This document shows, piece by piece, positions 56,122-64,000 of a DNA stretch of 64,000 nt; position 1 is the stretch's first letter; every line of letters begins with the position of its first letter. The stretch is from Candidatus Mediterraneibacter avicola (GTDB taxonomy: Bacteria; Bacillota; Clostridia; Lachnospirales; Lachnospiraceae): NCBI GenBank assembly GCA_019115385.1, contig DXDR01000093.1:1-64000 (forward strand). Reading direction: 5' to 3'. Made by a program: the position numbers and the translations under genes. The notes below the pieces were generated by a model, which saw only the letters and a list, made by a program, of their open reading frames with translations, was not told the DNA's origin and ran no database searches.

Positions 56122-57543
56122 TTATTCGCCTACGATACATACCCGGATCAGATTTGTCCGTCCCGGGATTCCAAGCGGAATACCTCCTGTAAACACGATT
56201 TTATCTCCCTCTTCCACAACACCGTGGGCCTGCGCCGCCTCAATGGCACGCAGGCAGAGGATTTCCGAACTGTACTCCTCTCTGATCTTAAGAGGAAGGA
56301 TCCCCCAGGACAGATTCATCTGCCGGTATACCTTTTCCGAACTGGAGCAGCCCGCAATGAGACACTCCGGGCGGTACTTGGAGATCATACGCGCAGTGTT
56401 TCCCGTCTTGCTCACCGCCAGGATCGCGTTCGCTTTCAGATCTATGGCAGTCATGCAGGTTGCATGAGAAATAGCGTTTGTGATATCAGGATCCTCAGCC
56501 CGCTCTCTTCTGCGGAATATGGCGTTATAGTCAATGTTGCCCTCCATATGGACAGCGATCTTTACCATCATCTTCACGGCCTCCACCGGATATTTCCCCG
56601 CAGCGGTCTCGCCGGAGAGCATGATGGCGCTGGTTCCCTGGGCGATGGCATTAGCCACATCCGTCGCCTCGGCGCGGGTAGGCCTGGGATGGATCATCAT
56701 GGAATCCAGCATCTGAGTTGCAGTAATGACAACCTTGCCCGCCTCGTACACTTTCTCAATGATCTGCTGCTGGATGATCGGCACATGTTCCAGAGGGATC
56801 TCCACGCCCATATCGCCTCTGGCGATCATGATGCCGTCGGCCTCTCTGATGATCGCGTCGATATTATCCACGCCCTGCTGGTTCTCGATCTTTGCGATAA
56901 TATTGATGGACTGGCCTCCGTTGCCGTTGAGCAGTTCCCGCATCTCCCGCACGTCGTCCGCCGTCCTGGTAAAGGATGCTGCCACAAAATCAAAGTCTTC
57001 CTGGATGCCGAACAGAAGATCCTCCCGGTCTTTCGGGCTGATAAAAGGCATCTTCAGTTCCACGCCGGGCACGTTGACCCCTTTGTGATCCGAGATATCG
57101 CCTCCGTTCTTTACGATGCAGATAATATCCCGGTCCACGATCTCAACAACCTCCATCCCAACCAGGCCGTCATCGATCAGGATGGAATCTCCGGGTTTTA
57201 CATCTTTATACAGATCTTTGTACGAGATTGAGACCCGTTCCTGTGTACCCTCGATATCATCATTGACAAGAATGAATTTCTGTCCGTCTTCCAGTATGAT
57301 CTTATGCTCTTTAAAGCAGCCGATGCGGATTTCCGGCCCTTTGGTATCGAGCAGCGCGGCGATGGGCCTGTCGAACTGCCGCCGCAGCGTCTTCAGCTTC
57401 TCCAGACGCCCTTTCTGCTCTTCGTGGGTTCCATGGGAAAAATTAAACCGGGCCACATCCATCCCCTCCCGGATGAGCGCCTCCATGATCCCTTCCCTGT
57501 CAGTTGCAGGGCCTAACGTACAAATAATCTTTGTTTTTCTCAT
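56122..57543 (-). CDS. pyk: Pyruvate kinase
   Basis: Transfers phosphate from phosphoenolpyruvate to ADP in the last step of glycolysis. The 473-residue product is the short form, without the extra C-terminal PEP-utiliser-like domain of Bacillus Pyk. It begins MRKTKIICTLGPAT, has the NFSHGTHEEQ and LDTKGPEIR active-site segments, the signature around FVAASFTRTADDVREMR and IIAKIENQQG, then ARGDMGVEIP and TQMLDSM. The start at 57543 has AAAGGAAA upstream; 19 extra in-frame codons upstream are not used. A TATAAT lies at 57658-57663. Confidence 0.96.
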   Translation of the reverse strand: MRKTKIICTLGPATDREGIMEALIREGMDVARFNFSHGTHEEQKGRLEKLKTLRRQFDRPIAALLDTKGPEIRIGCFKEHKIILEDGQKFILVNDDIEGTQERVSISYKDLYKDVKPGDSILIDDGLVGMEVVEIVDRDIICIVKNGGDISDHKGVNVPGVELKMPFISPKDREDLLFGIQEDFDFVAASFTRTADDVREMRELLNGNGGQSINIIAKIENQQGVDNIDAIIREADGIMIARGDMGVEIPLEHVPIIQQQIIEKVYEAGKVVITATQMLDSMMIHPRPTRAEATDVANAIAQGTSAIMLSGETAAGKYPVEAVKMMVKIAVHMEGNIDYNAIFRRRERAEDPDITNAISHATCMTAIDLKANAILAVSKTGNTARMISKYRPECLIAGCSSSEKVYRQMNLSWGILPLKIREEYSSEILCLRAIEAAQAHGVVEEGDKIVFTGGIPLGIPGRTNLIRVCIVGE

Positions 57544-57657
57544 AATATTTCCTTTCCGGATAACTCCTTGCTTTGATAAACGGCACACTCGAAAAAGCAT
57601 TCTGCACGATTGATCCAGTTATTTTGCGAACGCTGTACCAGGTGAACTGCTAAACTC

Positions 57658-57663
57658 ATTATA
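57658..57663 (-). promoter_or_regulatory. -10 element for pyk
   Basis: TATAAT on the minus strand about 115 nt before the pyk start; the -35 is indistinct. Confidence 0.45.
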
Positions 57664-57715
57664 ACACTTCCCCAAAGGCAGCACCAGAAAGAATTCTGTA
57701 AAATCATTCAGCCGC

Positions 57716-57736
57716 CGCGGGGATCAGTTCCCCGCG
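57716..57736 (-). terminator. Stem at the end of the polyamine operon
   Basis: Perfect 8-bp stem CGCGGGGA/TCCCCGCG with a 5-nt loop, overlapping the stop codon of the PotCD-like gene. No clean T-run follows, so termination is uncertain. Confidence 0.5.
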
Positions 57737-59622
57737 TTGCTCGCCGCGATCTTCACCCTGCTCCACAGATCGCTTATTATCTTCTTTGTATTTTCATTGT
57801 ACACAAACACTTCATCATTCTCATTATCTGTCCGCGGAATATATGCGTTGATCCCCTCATAGTCTCCGCCCTCGCCGGAGAGCACATCCATGACTTCCTG
57901 ATTGGCCGAGGTGTAGCCCACATAACTGGAGTTGTCATATGCGCCGTCATAATCAGTGGCAAAGTTGATAAACGCATGAGCCAGATCTGGGTTCTCCGCG
58001 TTTTTCGGAATGACCATGGCGTCAGACCAGAGGTTGGTCCCGGTCTCAGGCATATAATACCCCATGTTTTCATTTTCCGCCATAACATAGGAGGCGTCTC
58101 CAGAATAGATCAGCCCAAGAGCCTTCCTGCCCTGCGCCATGTTGTCAATGATCTCGTCTGTTACGATCTCCGTATCCATAGTCTCCACGCAGCGGACAAG
58201 CCATTCATAGGCTTCCTGGATCTCGCCCTCGTCTTCCGTGTTCATGGAATATCCCAGCGCTTTCAGCGCCATCATAAAGGAATCCCGCTCCGAGTCATAC
58301 AGATAGACGTCTCCTTTATATTTCTGATCCAGGAAGATATTGTAGCCTTCCCGCTCCAGATCTTCGATATCTACCTTGGTCTTGTCGTAGACAATGCCCA
58401 CTGTTCCCCAGAAGTACGGCACAGAGTAATCATTGTTCGGATCATAGGGAAGCCCTTTCACCGCATCGGCCAGTTTGTCCATGCAGTTCAGCTTTGATTT
58501 GTCCAGCTTCTGCAGATATCCCTCCTGGATCAGGCGCTGTATCATGTAGTCGCTGGGCACAAGAATATCATAAGCCTCCCCGTTCGCCACTTTAATGTAC
58601 ATCTGCTCATTGGAATCAAAATTCTCCGTCACCACATTGGCGCCGGTAGCCTCTTCAAAATCAGGGATAATATTTTCCCCGGTATATTCTCCCCAGTTGT
58701 ATATCTTAAGAGTCTGTCCCTCAAATGGGCGGTCCTGTCTGCCCGCTCCTCCCCGGTATACCGCAAAAACACCCACGATCAGCACACAGCAGGCAACGAC
58801 TGCGGGGACAATCCTCCTGCGCCTTCCAAGCTCGGATTTGCTGCTTCTTTTTGCAGCGATCAGAGGCCCGAGGTTGACCAGCAGAAGGACAAATGTAATG
58901 ATCACGACTACCAGCGTGGATATGGCGTTGATACTGGGGTTGACTCTCTTGCTCATGGTATATACGACAATGCTCAGGTTCTTTACTCCCTGCCCGGTCA
59001 CAAAATAAGAGATGATGAAATCATCCACGGACATGGTAAACGCGATCAGCGCCCCGGAGACGATTCCCGGCGTAAGCTGAGGCACGATCACCTTTGTCAA
59101 TGCCTTCCAGGGCGTAGCCCCCAGATCCATGGCCGCATCCGCCAGATTGGGATCCAGCGACCGGATCTTCGGCATGACAGACAGGATCACGTAGGGGATG
59201 CAGAATGCGATATGCGCAAGCACCATAGTCACATATCCCTTTTCCACCTGAAATGTGATAAACAGCAGCATGAATCCGATGGCGGTAACGATCTCCGGAT
59301 TCATCATGGGAAGATTATCCACCTGTTCCATGATATTTCTCACGATCTTTCTTGAGCTGCTCAGGCCGATGGCCGCCACAGTACCCACGACCGTAGCGAT
59401 CACTGTGGCAATGACAGCCACGCTGAATGTGGTATAAAGCGCCGTCATCATATCGCTGGATTCCAGCATATGCTGATACCACCGCAGAGAAAAGCCGGTA
59501 AATACAGTCAGAGACTTGCTCTCGTTAAAGGAAAAGACGACCATGTAAATGATGGGAAGATAGAAAAAAGCCATCATAAGGATCATGAGCACCTTTCCAA
59601 ATGTACGTCTGTTCTTTTTCAT
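57724..59622 (-). CDS. PotC-PotD fusion: spermidine/putrescine permease with fused binding protein
   Basis: A 632-residue fusion. Residues 1-260 are a PotC-type permease with six helices and the EAA loop (AAMDLGATPWKALTKVIVPQLTPG). An added membrane helix (about 271-289) then puts the C-terminal binding domain (about 304-632) outside the cell. That domain begins LKIYNWGEYTGENIIPDFEEATG, the PotD signature, and continues with PYFWGTVGIVYDKTKVD and SGDASYVMAENENM. Separate potD is absent. The start overlaps the potB stop by 4 nt. The protein should import polyamines together with PotB and PotA, with the binding protein tethered to the permease at fixed stoichiometry. Confidence 0.9.
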   Translation of the reverse strand: MKKNRRTFGKVLMILMMAFFYLPIIYMVVFSFNESKSLTVFTGFSLRWYQHMLESSDMMTALYTTFSVAVIATVIATVVGTVAAIGLSSSRKIVRNIMEQVDNLPMMNPEIVTAIGFMLLFITFQVEKGYVTMVLAHIAFCIPYVILSVMPKIRSLDPNLADAAMDLGATPWKALTKVIVPQLTPGIVSGALIAFTMSVDDFIISYFVTGQGVKNLSIVVYTMSKRVNPSINAISTLVVVIITFVLLLVNLGPLIAAKRSSKSELGRRRRIVPAVVACCVLIVGVFAVYRGGAGRQDRPFEGQTLKIYNWGEYTGENIIPDFEEATGANVVTENFDSNEQMYIKVANGEAYDILVPSDYMIQRLIQEGYLQKLDKSKLNCMDKLADAVKGLPYDPNNDYSVPYFWGTVGIVYDKTKVDIEDLEREGYNIFLDQKYKGDVYLYDSERDSFMMALKALGYSMNTEDEGEIQEAYEWLVRCVETMDTEIVTDEIIDNMAQGRKALGLIYSGDASYVMAENENMGYYMPETGTNLWSDAMVIPKNAENPDLAHAFINFATDYDGAYDNSSYVGYTSANQEVMDVLSGEGGDYEGINAYIPRTDNENDEVFVYNENTKKIISDLWSRVKIAASNAGN

Positions 59623-60461
59623 GCCTTCTCCCCCTTTCCTCCCTGATTATGGATCTCAATCCTTCGCACCGCCACCATCAGCAGCATCATAATGACCGCG
59701 ATGACCATGGACACCGCGCTTCCGAAGTTCCACTCGCCGACTGTGATAAACTGGTTCTCGATCATATTTCCGATCAGGAAATACTGTCCTCCGCCAAGCA
59801 GCTTCGGGATAAAGAAAGAGCTTACCGCAGGAAGGAAGACAAGGGTGATCCCGTTTATCACACCTGGGAGAGAGAGCGGAAGCGTCACTCTCCGAAATGT
59901 CTGCGCCGGAGCCGCGCCAAGATCCGCGCTGGCCTCCAGAAGAGACGGATCCATCTTCGTCAGAGACGTGTGTACCTGCAGGATCATAAATGGCAGGAAA
60001 TTATATACCATACCCAGGAGCACCGAGCCCTCTGTATACAGAAGTTCCATATCCCCCAGCCCGAAAATGCCCAGAATACGCTGGAGAATGCCGCCTTCAC
60101 TTAAAATTCCGATCCATGCATAGGTGCGCACAAGCATGTTGATCCACATAGGCAGAGTAATGCACAGGATCAGGATATTCTGCACCTTTTCACTGCATCT
60201 GGAGATAAAATACGCCGCCGGATATCCGAGGATCAGACAGATAACCGTCGTCTTCACCGCGATTGCAATCGATCTCCACAAAATCAGGAGAAAGTCCGGA
60301 TCTGTGAAAAACTTGACGTAATGTTCCAGCGTAAAAGAAAAAGAAATAATGCTGTTCCCCTGTTCCATCACCGAATAGAGTGCGATAAGGACCATGGGAA
60401 GCACGAGCATCAAAAGCGCCCACGCGATATAGGGAAGCGCCAGCTTTGAAAACCGTTTCAT
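59619..60461 (-). CDS. potB: Spermidine/putrescine ABC permease PotB
   Basis: A 280-residue permease with six hydrophobic helices. The EAA motif (LLEASADLGAAPAQTFRRVTLPLSLPG) is the ATPase contact site; the N-terminal helix is LALPYIAWALLMLVLPMVLIAL. AGGGAGG precedes the ATG, 15 nt after potA. It pairs with the PotC half of the following fusion protein. Confidence 0.93.
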   Translation of the reverse strand: MKRFSKLALPYIAWALLMLVLPMVLIALYSVMEQGNSIISFSFTLEHYVKFFTDPDFLLILWRSIAIAVKTTVICLILGYPAAYFISRCSEKVQNILILCITLPMWINMLVRTYAWIGILSEGGILQRILGIFGLGDMELLYTEGSVLLGMVYNFLPFMILQVHTSLTKMDPSLLEASADLGAAPAQTFRRVTLPLSLPGVINGITLVFLPAVSSFFIPKLLGGGQYFLIGNMIENQFITVGEWNFGSAVSMVIAVIMMLLMVAVRRIEIHNQGGKGEKA

Positions 60462-60476
60462 TGATATACCTCCCTC

Positions 60477-62054
60477 TTAAAATACCTCTCTGGACATGAC
60501 GTGGATATCCTCCGGGAAGAAGGTAAGCCCCACTTCACGCCCCTCCTCGACGTAGTCTGTCGTGTGTATCTTGAATTCCCGTCCTGCCGTGGAAAACGTG
60601 ATCCGGTAGACGCCTTCTTTTACATTTTCCGGCTCAAAATCATAATCCACAGTAAGATCGACGCTCTCATCCTCATTGCTCAGCTTCCATCCCTGTGCGC
60701 CCGCCCAGGTTTTCAGATCCGTGTCCAGAGCCTGGGATTCTGTGATCTCGTCCACAGTCTTAAAGAAATTGAAGGCCATAACGCCCTCGTTTGCCTTTTC
60801 ATTTTTTACAAAAGGCTGGTCCACCACGTGGATCGTCCTCTCGACTTTTGTCCCGTTCGAAGTGGAAAATACCACCGGATATGCGCCTTCTTCTTTTGAC
60901 AGGCTGTACTCTACCTTTGCAATGGAAATAAACTCGTCGCTGGCCGGATCCCACGCCTGAGCGTTAGAAAGTGCGATGATCTCCTTATCGTCCAGCGCCT
61001 CTACGTCGTCAATGTCTACAAAAAAGTCGCTGGCACTGATCTTTTCTTTTCCGTCCGCGCTGGACACGTCCTGATTGCGGATCACACGCATATTGACCGT
61101 CACTCTTGTACCGGGAACAGTCTCCACCATGATCTCGTAGTGTACGCCTTTAAACAGAACGCTTAATACTTCTCCTGTCATCTTGCCGTCCTTTACATCT
61201 ACGATATCAATGTCTTCCGGCCGGATCACCACGTCCACAGGCTCGTTCTCCTTAAACCCGAAGTCCACACAGTCAAAGGTAATGTCGTCAAACCGGACTT
61301 TGTAATCCTCAGGCATAACCGCCGGGATAATATTGCTCTCCCCGATAAAATTTGCCACGTAACGGTTGGCCGGTTCATTATAGATATCCTGGGGAGTGCC
61401 CACCTGCTGTATCTCGCCGTTTTTCATAACGACGATCTTATCGGACATGGTCAGAGCTTCCTCCTGGTCGTGGGTAACAAAAATAAAAGTGATGCCGACC
61501 TCCCTCTGGATCCGCTTCAGTTCGTACTGCATCTCCTTGCGCAGCTTCAGATCCAGGGCGGCCAGAGGCTCATCCAGAAGGAGTACCTTCGGCTCGTTTA
61601 CCAGAGCCCGGGCAATGGCCACACGCTGCTGCTGCCCGCCGGAGAGCAGTGTAGTATTTTTGTTCTCGTATCCTTCCAGACCGATCAGTTTGAGCATCTT
61701 CATAACCTTCTGGTCAATGACATCCTTGCTCATCTTCTTGATCTTCAGGCCAAATGCGATATTTTCATAGACGCTCAGGTGAGGAAACAGCGCATACTTC
61801 TGAAAGACCGTGTTCAGTTCCCGACGGTAGGGCGGCATATTGCTGATCTCCTCCCCGTCAAAGATCACGCTTCCTTCATCCGCGTCGAGAAATCCCCCCA
61901 AGATACGCAGAAGCGTCGTCTTGCCGCAGCCGCTGGGCCCCAGCAGCGTGACAAATTCATTTTCATAAATATCCAGATTAATTCCCTTGAGGACGATCTG
62001 TCCGTCAAAATTCTTTACAATATTTCGGAATTCTATCAGTTTTTTCCCTTCCAT
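60477..62054 (-). CDS. potA: PotA-like polyamine ABC ATPase with a large TOBE insertion
   Basis: A 525-residue ATPase, about 150 longer than usual for PotA. The N-terminal domain has Walker [10 protein letters not shown] (39-47), signature [14 protein letters not shown] (137-150), Walker [12 protein letters not shown] and switch His in [14 protein letters not shown]. The C-terminal TOBE region starts normally (about 240-325, [25 protein letters not shown]). It is then interrupted by about 165 residues (328-492) rich in acidic residues and beta-strand-like segments, and resumes with [27 protein letters not shown]. The start at 62054 has AAGGAGG 7 nt upstream. It heads the potABCD operon. Confidence 0.93.
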   Translation of the reverse strand: MEGKKLIEFRNIVKNFDGQIVLKGINLDIYENEFVTLLGPSGCGKTTLLRILGGFLDADEGSVIFDGEEISNMPPYRRELNTVFQKYALFPHLSVYENIAFGLKIKKMSKDVIDQKVMKMLKLIGLEGYENKNTTLLSGGQQQRVAIARALVNEPKVLLLDEPLAALDLKLRKEMQYELKRIQREVGITFIFVTHDQEEALTMSDKIVVMKNGEIQQVGTPQDIYNEPANRYVANFIGESNIIPAVMPEDYKVRFDDITFDCVDFGFKENEPVDVVIRPEDIDIVDVKDGKMTGEVLSVLFKGVHYEIMVETVPGTRVTVNMRVIRNQDVSSADGKEKISASDFFVDIDDVEALDDKEIIALSNAQAWDPASDEFISIAKVEYSLSKEEGAYPVVFSTSNGTKVERTIHVVDQPFVKNEKANEGVMAFNFFKTVDEITESQALDTDLKTWAGAQGWKLSNEDESVDLTVDYDFEPENVKEGVYRITFSTAGREFKIHTTDYVEEGREVGLTFFPEDIHVMSREVF

Positions 62055-62094
62055 CTTGCTCTCCTCCTTAGAATACAGCGGTCGAATCACGCCT

Positions 62095-62122
62095 ATTATA
62101 CACATTTGGGATGATATTTCAA
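62095..62122 (-). promoter_or_regulatory. Promoter of the pot operon
   Basis: Minus strand TTGAAA (62122-62117), 16-bp spacer, TATAAT (62100-62095), 40 nt upstream of the potA start. Confidence 0.75.
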
Positions 62123-62216
62123 TACATTTTATCATTTTATGCGGAAATTTTATATGGATTTATAAAAATTAGCAAACGAAACCGCCCTTCCACTCCGGCC
62201 CGGCTCCTGCAATGAG

Positions 62217-62255
62217 AAAAAAGACCCCTCTGCCGCGCCTGCAAAGGAGTCTTTA
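62217..62255 (-). terminator. Terminator of the P-type ATPase gene
   Basis: Minus strand AAAGACTCCT pairs with AGGGGTCTTT (one G-U), followed by TTTTTT. It lies about 19 nt after the stop codon. Confidence 0.8.
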
Positions 62256-62273
62256 TAGTCTGGATATTCTGTT

Positions 62274-64000
62274 TTAAAGATTTTTAACAAACAGCGCCCG
62301 TATCGCATTCAGGACAGCCAGGATCATCACTCCCACATCCGCGAAGATCGCCAGCCACATATTGGCAATGCCAAGCGCTCCCAGCGCCAGGCAGATCAGC
62401 TTGATGCCGATGGCAAATACAATATTCTGGTACACAATGCGCAGACACTTTCTGGATATCCTGATCGCTTTGGATATCTGCATGGGATCGTCGTCCATCA
62501 GGACCACGTCAGCTGCCTCAATGGCCGCGTCTGAACCCATTGCCCCCATGGCGATCCCGATATCCGCGCGTCTGAGGACCGGCGCGTCATTGATCCCGTC
62601 CCCCACAAAGGCCAGTTTATCTTTATCCGGTTTCATACGGATAAGCTCTTCTACTTTCTCAACCTTGCCTGCGGGGAGAAGGCCGCTGTGCACTTCATCA
62701 ATACCGAGATCATCCGCCACCTTATCCGCCACTTTTTTGATATCTCCGGTGAGCATAACTGTACGTCTCACCCCGGCTTTTCTTAGCTGCTGCACAGCGT
62801 CTTTCGAATGGGGTTTCACAACATCCGAGATCACGATATGTCCCGCATATTTCCCGTCCATAGCTATGTGGATAATGGTCCCCACCGCATGGCATTCAAT
62901 ATAATCTATGCCCAGCTGTTTCATAAGTTTATCATTTCCTGCGGCAACCTCTATCCCGTCTACCCTTGCGGTCACGCCGTTTCCGCTGATCTCCCGGATA
63001 TCTGAAACACGGGAACGGTCGATTTCTCTGCCGTAAGCTTTCTGAAGGCTTTTACTTATGGGATGGGAAGACGCACTCTCCGCCAGCGCCGCATATTCTA
63101 CCAGCTTTTCATCTTCCAGCTCATTGTGATGGATGCCGTTGACTTCAAAAATCCCCTGCGTCAGTGTACCCGTCTTGTCGAATACAACAATCTTCGTCCG
63201 GGAAAGGGTTTCAAGATAATTCGAGCCCTTTACCAGAACGCCTGCATTGCTGGCTCCGCCGATGCCCGCGAAGAAGCTGAGCGGGATACTGATCACAAGA
63301 GCGCACGGGCAGCTGATCACAAGGAAGGTCAGCGCCCGGTAGATCCACGTATCCCAGTCCGGTGCCAGCCCAAAGCCCAGCATCTGCACCAGCGGCGGGA
63401 GAAAGGCCAGCGCCAGCGCCGCATAGCAGACTGCCGGAGTATAGACCCGGGCAAATTTGGATATAAAATCTTCTGAGCGGGATTTGCGGGAACTTGCATT
63501 TTCCACCAGATCCAGTATTTTTGACACTGTGGATTCGCCAAATTCCTTCGTCGTCCGGATCTTCAGCACGCCTGTCATATTAATGCAGCCGCTGATGATC
63601 TCATCTCCTGTTTTTGTGTCCCTGGGAATACTTTCACCGGTAAGGGCGCTGGTATTCAGGCTGGAGCTCCCTTCCACGATCACGCCGTCGATCGGCACCT
63701 TCTCGCCGGGCTGAACTACGATGATACTGCCGATTTCCACTTCATCCGGGTCTGTTTTCTCCAGTTTCCCGTCTTTTTCTATGTTTGCATAATCCGGCCG
63801 GATATCCATCAGATCGCTGATATTGCGGCGGCTTTTGCCCACCGCATAACTCTGGAACCACTCTCCGATCTGATAGAAGAGCATAACCGCGACTGCTTCC
63901 GTATAGTCTCCGCTCTTTTCACAGACCGCCAGTGCGATCGCCCCCACAGTGGCCACAGCCATCAGGAAGCTTTCATCAAACACCTGCCTGTTTCTTATCC
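62274..64000 (-). CDS. Heavy-metal P-type ATPase (ZntA/CadA-like), 5' end beyond the window
   Basis: At least 570 residues of a P1B-type ATPase. The reading frame continues open to base 64000, and the first complete codons match internal family sequence, so the start and any metal-binding N-terminal domain lie outside. Visible motifs are ALTGES (actuator), the ion-site motif SCPCALVISIPL, the phosphorylation motif DKTGTLTQG, HPIS-type SHPISKSL, and GDGINDAPVL. The CPC motif and length fit Zn/Cd/Pb or related exporters. A GTG at 63981-63983 is probably internal. No linked regulator is visible. Confidence 0.92.
   Translation of the reverse strand, partial: IRNRQVFDESFLMAVATVGAIALAVCEKSGDYTEAVAVMLFYQIGEWFQSYAVGKSRRNISDLMDIRPDYANIEKDGKLEKTDPDEVEIGSIIVVQPGEKVPIDGVIVEGSSSLNTSALTGESIPRDTKTGDEIISGCINMTGVLKIRTTKEFGESTVSKILDLVENASSRKSRSEDFISKFARVYTPAVCYAALALAFLPPLVQMLGFGLAPDWDTWIYRALTFLVISCPCALVISIPLSFFAGIGGASNAGVLVKGSNYLETLSRTKIVVFDKTGTLTQGIFEVNGIHHNELEDEKLVEYAALAESASSHPISKSLQKAYGREIDRSRVSDIREISGNGVTARVDGIEVAAGNDKLMKQLGIDYIECHAVGTIIHIAMDGKYAGHIVISDVVKPHSKDAVQQLRKAGVRRTVMLTGDIKKVADKVADDLGIDEVHSGLLPAGKVEKVEELIRMKPDKDKLAFVGDGINDAPVLRRADIGIAMGAMGSDAAIEAADVVLMDDDPMQISKAIRISRKCLRIVYQNIVFAIGIKLICLALGALGIANMWLAIFADVGVMILAVLNAIRALFVKNL

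Noticed and set aside
62054-62135. N-terminal extension of PotA
   Set aside because: The in-frame codons upstream overlap the promoter, and AAGGAGG precedes the ATG at 62054.
62274-64000. GTG at 63981-63983 as the true start of the P-type ATPase
   Set aside because: The frame stays open to the window edge, and the product would lack the first membrane helices expected of the family.

Overview
The window reads as chromosomal DNA of an anaerobic gut-type Clostridia, most likely Lachnospiraceae. I base this on the mix of genes: a two-gene sufC-sufB set, a glpK-glpA-glpB-DUF1667 module, a YesM/YesN-type two-component system, galactofuranose-type sugar ABC transport, very large sortase-anchored LamG/GH43 proteins, and strong AGGAGG ribosome binding sites. 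Species cannot be assigned from the sequence alone. No rRNA, tRNA, phage, insertion sequence or CRISPR array was seen.

Layout. 0.2-3.0 kb: asnA and a GH13 alpha-glucosidase, convergent across a shared terminator. 3.2-4.1 kb: AraC-type regulator. 4.1-7.6 kb (minus): thiamine salvage operon thiW-thiM-thiE-HAD-thiD behind a structured leader. 7.8-13.0 kb (plus): YbaK-like tRNA editing protein, then glycerol kinase and an anaerobic glycerol-3-phosphate oxidation module. 13.1-14.8 kb (minus): minimal SufC-SufB Fe-S scaffold. 14.8-17.1 kb: LysR regulator divergent from a YeiH-type exporter, with a large palindrome and a candidate three-way-junction leader RNA between them. 17.2-18.5 kb: PLP aminotransferase. 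18.8-23.6 kb (minus): YtfQRT-YjfF-like sugar ABC transporter. 24.1-46.9 kb (minus): six surface or secreted proteins. 47.4-52.8 kb: AraR-family repressor and a sensory set of binding protein, histidine kinase and AraC-type response regulator. 53.1-55.1 kb: GH31 glycosidase. 55.2-57.5 kb: AEC transporter and pyruvate kinase. 57.7-62.1 kb: spermidine/putrescine transporter with a permease-binding-protein fusion. 62.3-64.0 kb: heavy-metal P-type ATPase cut by the window edge.

The core of interest is 18.8-53 kb, which looks like a Gram-positive polysaccharide utilisation locus for arabinan or arabinose-rich glycans. Four proteins carry cell-wall sorting signals and multiple LamG, Ig-like or FIVAR modules; three of these carry GH43 domains (one carries two), and a further secreted GH43 has an AbfB-like arabinose-binding domain. 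An AraR-like repressor lies divergent to the GH43 operon, and a YtfQ-like sensor lipoprotein is encoded with a YesM-type kinase and YesN-type regulator. The promoter regions of the GH43 operon and of the distant ytfQ-like transporter share two conserved blocks at similar spacing: an ATTTGTA/TACAAAT AraR-like operator and an upstream AT-rich box. This ties uptake and degradation into one regulon.

A second theme is a family of short palindromes (AAAAGGGG-TCAGG-CCCCTTTT type, single or paired, with a conserved GAAGAARTTRTCWGA-like tail). It occurs at five intergenic sites and behaves like a REP/BIME element; one copy supplies the stop codon of the ybaK-like gene.
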